From an uncultured Desulfuromonadales bacterium (lineage in GTDB: Bacteria > Desulfobacterota > Desulfuromonadia > Desulfuromonadales > Geopsychrobacteraceae): a stretch of DNA of 7,517 nt. Made by a program: the position numbers and the translations under genes. Positions 6,925 through 7,517 of the stretch are shown piece after piece; within the stretch, counting starts at the first letter, position 1; each line of letters starts with the position of its first letter. The notes under the pieces were generated by a model, which was given only the letters and a program-made list of their open reading frames with translations, did not search any database and was not told the DNA's origin. The stretch spans positions 1-7,517 of the forward strand of contig CALZLE010000506.1 of assembly GCA_945788205.1 (NCBI GenBank). Direction: 5' to 3'.

Positions 6925-6968
6925 GTCAACGTGCAGAAACAACTATAAAATCGAGAAAAAACGTTGAC
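6925..6968. promoter_or_regulatory. Inverted repeat GTCAACGT / ACGTTGAC between divergent cysteine-rich genes, possible shared operator
   Basis: Perfect 8-bp arms lie at 6925-6932 and 6961-6968, separated by 28 bp. The right arm contains the TTGAC of the likely -35 box of the PxxKW gene. The left arm carries TTGAC on the other strand, pointing toward the cysteine-cluster gene, but its matching -10 (TAGTCT, spacer 18) is poor. The arms could bind a common regulator or simply reflect two -35 boxes facing apart. An 8-bp repeat in a spacer this size can arise by chance. Confidence 0.3.
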
Positions 6969-6992
6969 TCGTAATATGAAATTCGCTATTAG
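6964..6992 (+). promoter_or_regulatory. Sigma70-like promoter of the PxxKW gene
   Basis: TTGACT at 6964-6969 matches the -35 consensus at five of six positions. TATTAG at 6987-6992 matches the -10 at four of six, with a 17-bp spacer. Transcription would start near 6999 and leave a leader of about 43 bases before the ATG at 7042. Confidence 0.55.
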
Positions 6993-7026
6993 TAAGCGTT
7001 CTGAATCTGAACCAAAGCATAAAGCT

Positions 7027-7032
7027 AGGAGG
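7027..7032 (+). promoter_or_regulatory. Strong ribosome binding site AGGAGG of the PxxKW gene
   Basis: A perfect AGGAGG lies nine bases before the ATG at 7042. It decides that start against the upstream in-frame TTG at 6964, which has no such site and lies in the probable promoter. Confidence 0.85.
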
Positions 7033-7041
7033 AATAGAATC

Positions 7042-7326
7042 ATGCAGTGTCAAACTGTTCTCGCAGGTACCGAATGTAGCTTTTGGAAAAAAGCTGGTTG
7101 CAACGCCGAAACCGGCAGCTGCCAAATCGTCGTAGAAGAATGTCAGGGATGCGATCGTATCGTCAAAGGTTCGATCGGTGAGGTCTGCACCTCCTACCCG
7201 AACCCTGCTGCCAAGTGGGCTTCCGGGCTGTGCAACTTCGCAACCCATAAAAAAGTCGATCTCAAGACCGACGACGTTCGCGTCAACCCGCTCAAAGCTG
7301 CCAAGCGTGCTGCTGCCGGTCGTTAA
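7042..7326 (+). CDS. PxxKW family cysteine-rich protein
   Basis: This is a 94-residue cytoplasmic protein with eight cysteines (3, 12, 20, 27, 34, 37, 49, 64) and no signal peptide or membrane helix. The family-naming motif is PAAKW at 55-59, preceded by the CxxC motif CQGC (34-37) and EVCTSYPNP (47-55), and followed by GLCNF. The C-terminal 25 residues are basic. PxxKW proteins are small cysteine-rich proteins of unknown function found mainly in deltaproteobacteria; as I recall, some relatives carry selenocysteine. Here every such position is an ordinary TGT/TGC codon and no in-frame TGA exists. The cysteine pattern suggests metal or Fe-S binding, or redox activity (inference). The gene has its own promoter, a perfect ribosome binding site and a terminator, so it appears to be a well-expressed single-gene unit. 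It diverges from the YkgJ/YcgN-type gene. Confidence 0.85.
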   Translation: MQCQTVLAGTECSFWKKAGCNAETGSCQIVVEECQGCDRIVKGSIGEVCTSYPNPAAKWASGLCNFATHKKVDLKTDDVRVNPLKAAKRAAAGR

Positions 7327-7348
7327 TCGATCAGCTGCACAAAAACTT

Positions 7349-7381
7349 AAAAAGGCCGTCGGTTTTATCGACGGCCTTTTT
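7349..7381 (+). terminator. Intrinsic terminator of the PxxKW gene
   Basis: The stem GGCCGTCG (7354-7361) pairs perfectly with CGACGGCC (7369-7376) around a 7-base loop. It is preceded by five A and followed by five T, so the stem can extend to 13 bp. It lies 22 bases after the stop codon and would work on both strands. Confidence 0.93.
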
Positions 7382-7402
7382 ATTTCTACATGTCCCGTCC
7401 TG

Positions 7403-7431
7403 AAATAAGTTTACACCTAGGAGACTTATTT
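7403..7431 (+). repeat. Inverted repeat flanking the transposase ribosome binding site
   Basis: AAATAAGT (7403-7410) and ACTTATTT (7424-7431) are perfect 8-bp complements around a 13-base loop that holds AGGAG (7419-7423), and the ATG follows at once. In RNA, a U-G and a U-A pair could extend the stem into the last two bases of AGGAG. The stem has only one G-C pair, so it would be of modest stability. Confidence 0.5.
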
Positions 7432-7517
7432 ATGGGCAAAGCAGCTAGCAAGCAGAAAAGGCGTACTCAACGTGACTACACAATGGGCTTTAAATTGCAG
7501 GTTGTCGCCGCTGTAGA
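7432..7517 (+). CDS. IS3-family transposase OrfA, N-terminal fragment (3' end outside window)
   Basis: Only the first 28 residues are visible: a basic start (GKAASKQKRR) followed by TQRDYTMGFKLQVVAAV, which matches the first helix of the helix-turn-helix DNA-binding domain of IS3-family OrfA proteins (pattern YTxxFKLxVVxxV). In this family OrfA is usually joined to the OrfB DDE catalytic domain by programmed -1 frameshifting, but that part lies outside the window. AGGAG at 7419-7423, eight bases before the ATG, is a good ribosome binding site and fixes the start. Whether the element is intact cannot be judged from here. Confidence 0.75.
   Translation, partial: MGKAASKQKRRTQRDYTMGFKLQVVAAV

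Larger units (their letters stand above)
7391..7517 (+). mobile_element. Left end of an IS3-family insertion sequence (right part outside window)
   Basis: The element appears to begin at TGTCCCGTCCTGAAATAAG (7391-7409). It starts with TG as IS3-family ends do and resembles, from memory, the TGTCCTGTCCTGAAATAGG-type ends of related elements. A short leader is followed by the transposase orfA. The exact boundary is inferred, because the right end and the target duplication are not in the window. It sits about 10 bp past the terminator hairpin of the PxxKW gene. Confidence 0.6.

Noticed and set aside
6964..7041. Upstream TTG start that would lengthen the PxxKW protein by 26 residues
   Set aside because: The TTG is the -35 box of the likely promoter, and a perfect AGGAGG is correctly placed for the ATG at 7042, where the family-like sequence begins.
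1..7517. tRNA, rRNA, CRISPR array or defence system
   Set aside because: Coding sequence covers nearly everything, the spacers are under 150 bp, and no repeat-spacer pattern, cloverleaf or defence gene was seen.

Overview
The window looks like a chromosomal stretch from a Gram-negative bacterium, most likely a deltaproteobacterium of the Desulfuromonadales (Desulfuromonas / Geopsychrobacter / Pelobacter-like). Three things point this way: the PxxKW cysteine-rich protein, the style of the N-terminal helices in front of the GGDEF domain, and a lipid-transport operon with an outer-membrane lipoprotein, which requires a double membrane. This assignment is inference from gene content; no rRNA is present.

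Layout. Positions 1-765 (+) hold the 3' end of a diguanylate cyclase with intact GGEEF and I-site motifs. It runs tail-to-tail into a DUF924 gene (762-1364, -), and the two stop codons overlap. A 149-bp divergent spacer with two 12-bp palindromes follows. Next is a tight four-gene operon (1514-5025, +): a MlaE-type permease with a fused N-terminal STAS (MlaB-like) domain, a MlaF-type ATPase, a MlaD-type MCE protein with a long helical tail, and a PqiC/YmbA-type auxiliary lipoprotein. A bidirectional hairpin terminator (5033-5063) separates this operon from a phosphoglucomutase/phosphomannomutase gene (5087-6508, -). Upstream of that on the same strand is a small YkgJ/YcgN-type cysteine-cluster protein (6591-6893, -). 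Divergent from it is a PxxKW cysteine-rich protein (7042-7326, +) with a good sigma70-like promoter, a strong Shine-Dalgarno sequence and a clean terminator. The window ends in the left end of an IS3-family insertion sequence (from about 7391), with the first 28 codons of its orfA.

How the genes work together. The four-gene operon should build one envelope machine: an inner-membrane ABC engine (STAS-permease plus ATPase), a membrane-anchored MCE ring with a periplasmic helical extension, and an outer-membrane lipoprotein docking partner. It combines Mla-type energising with a Pqi-type lipoprotein, and no MlaC carrier gene is present here. It is the most interesting system in the window, although operons of this type are already known in proteobacteria. 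The other genes appear functionally unrelated to it. Every base outside genes lies in a spacer shorter than 150 bp; no tRNA, rRNA or CRISPR array was seen.
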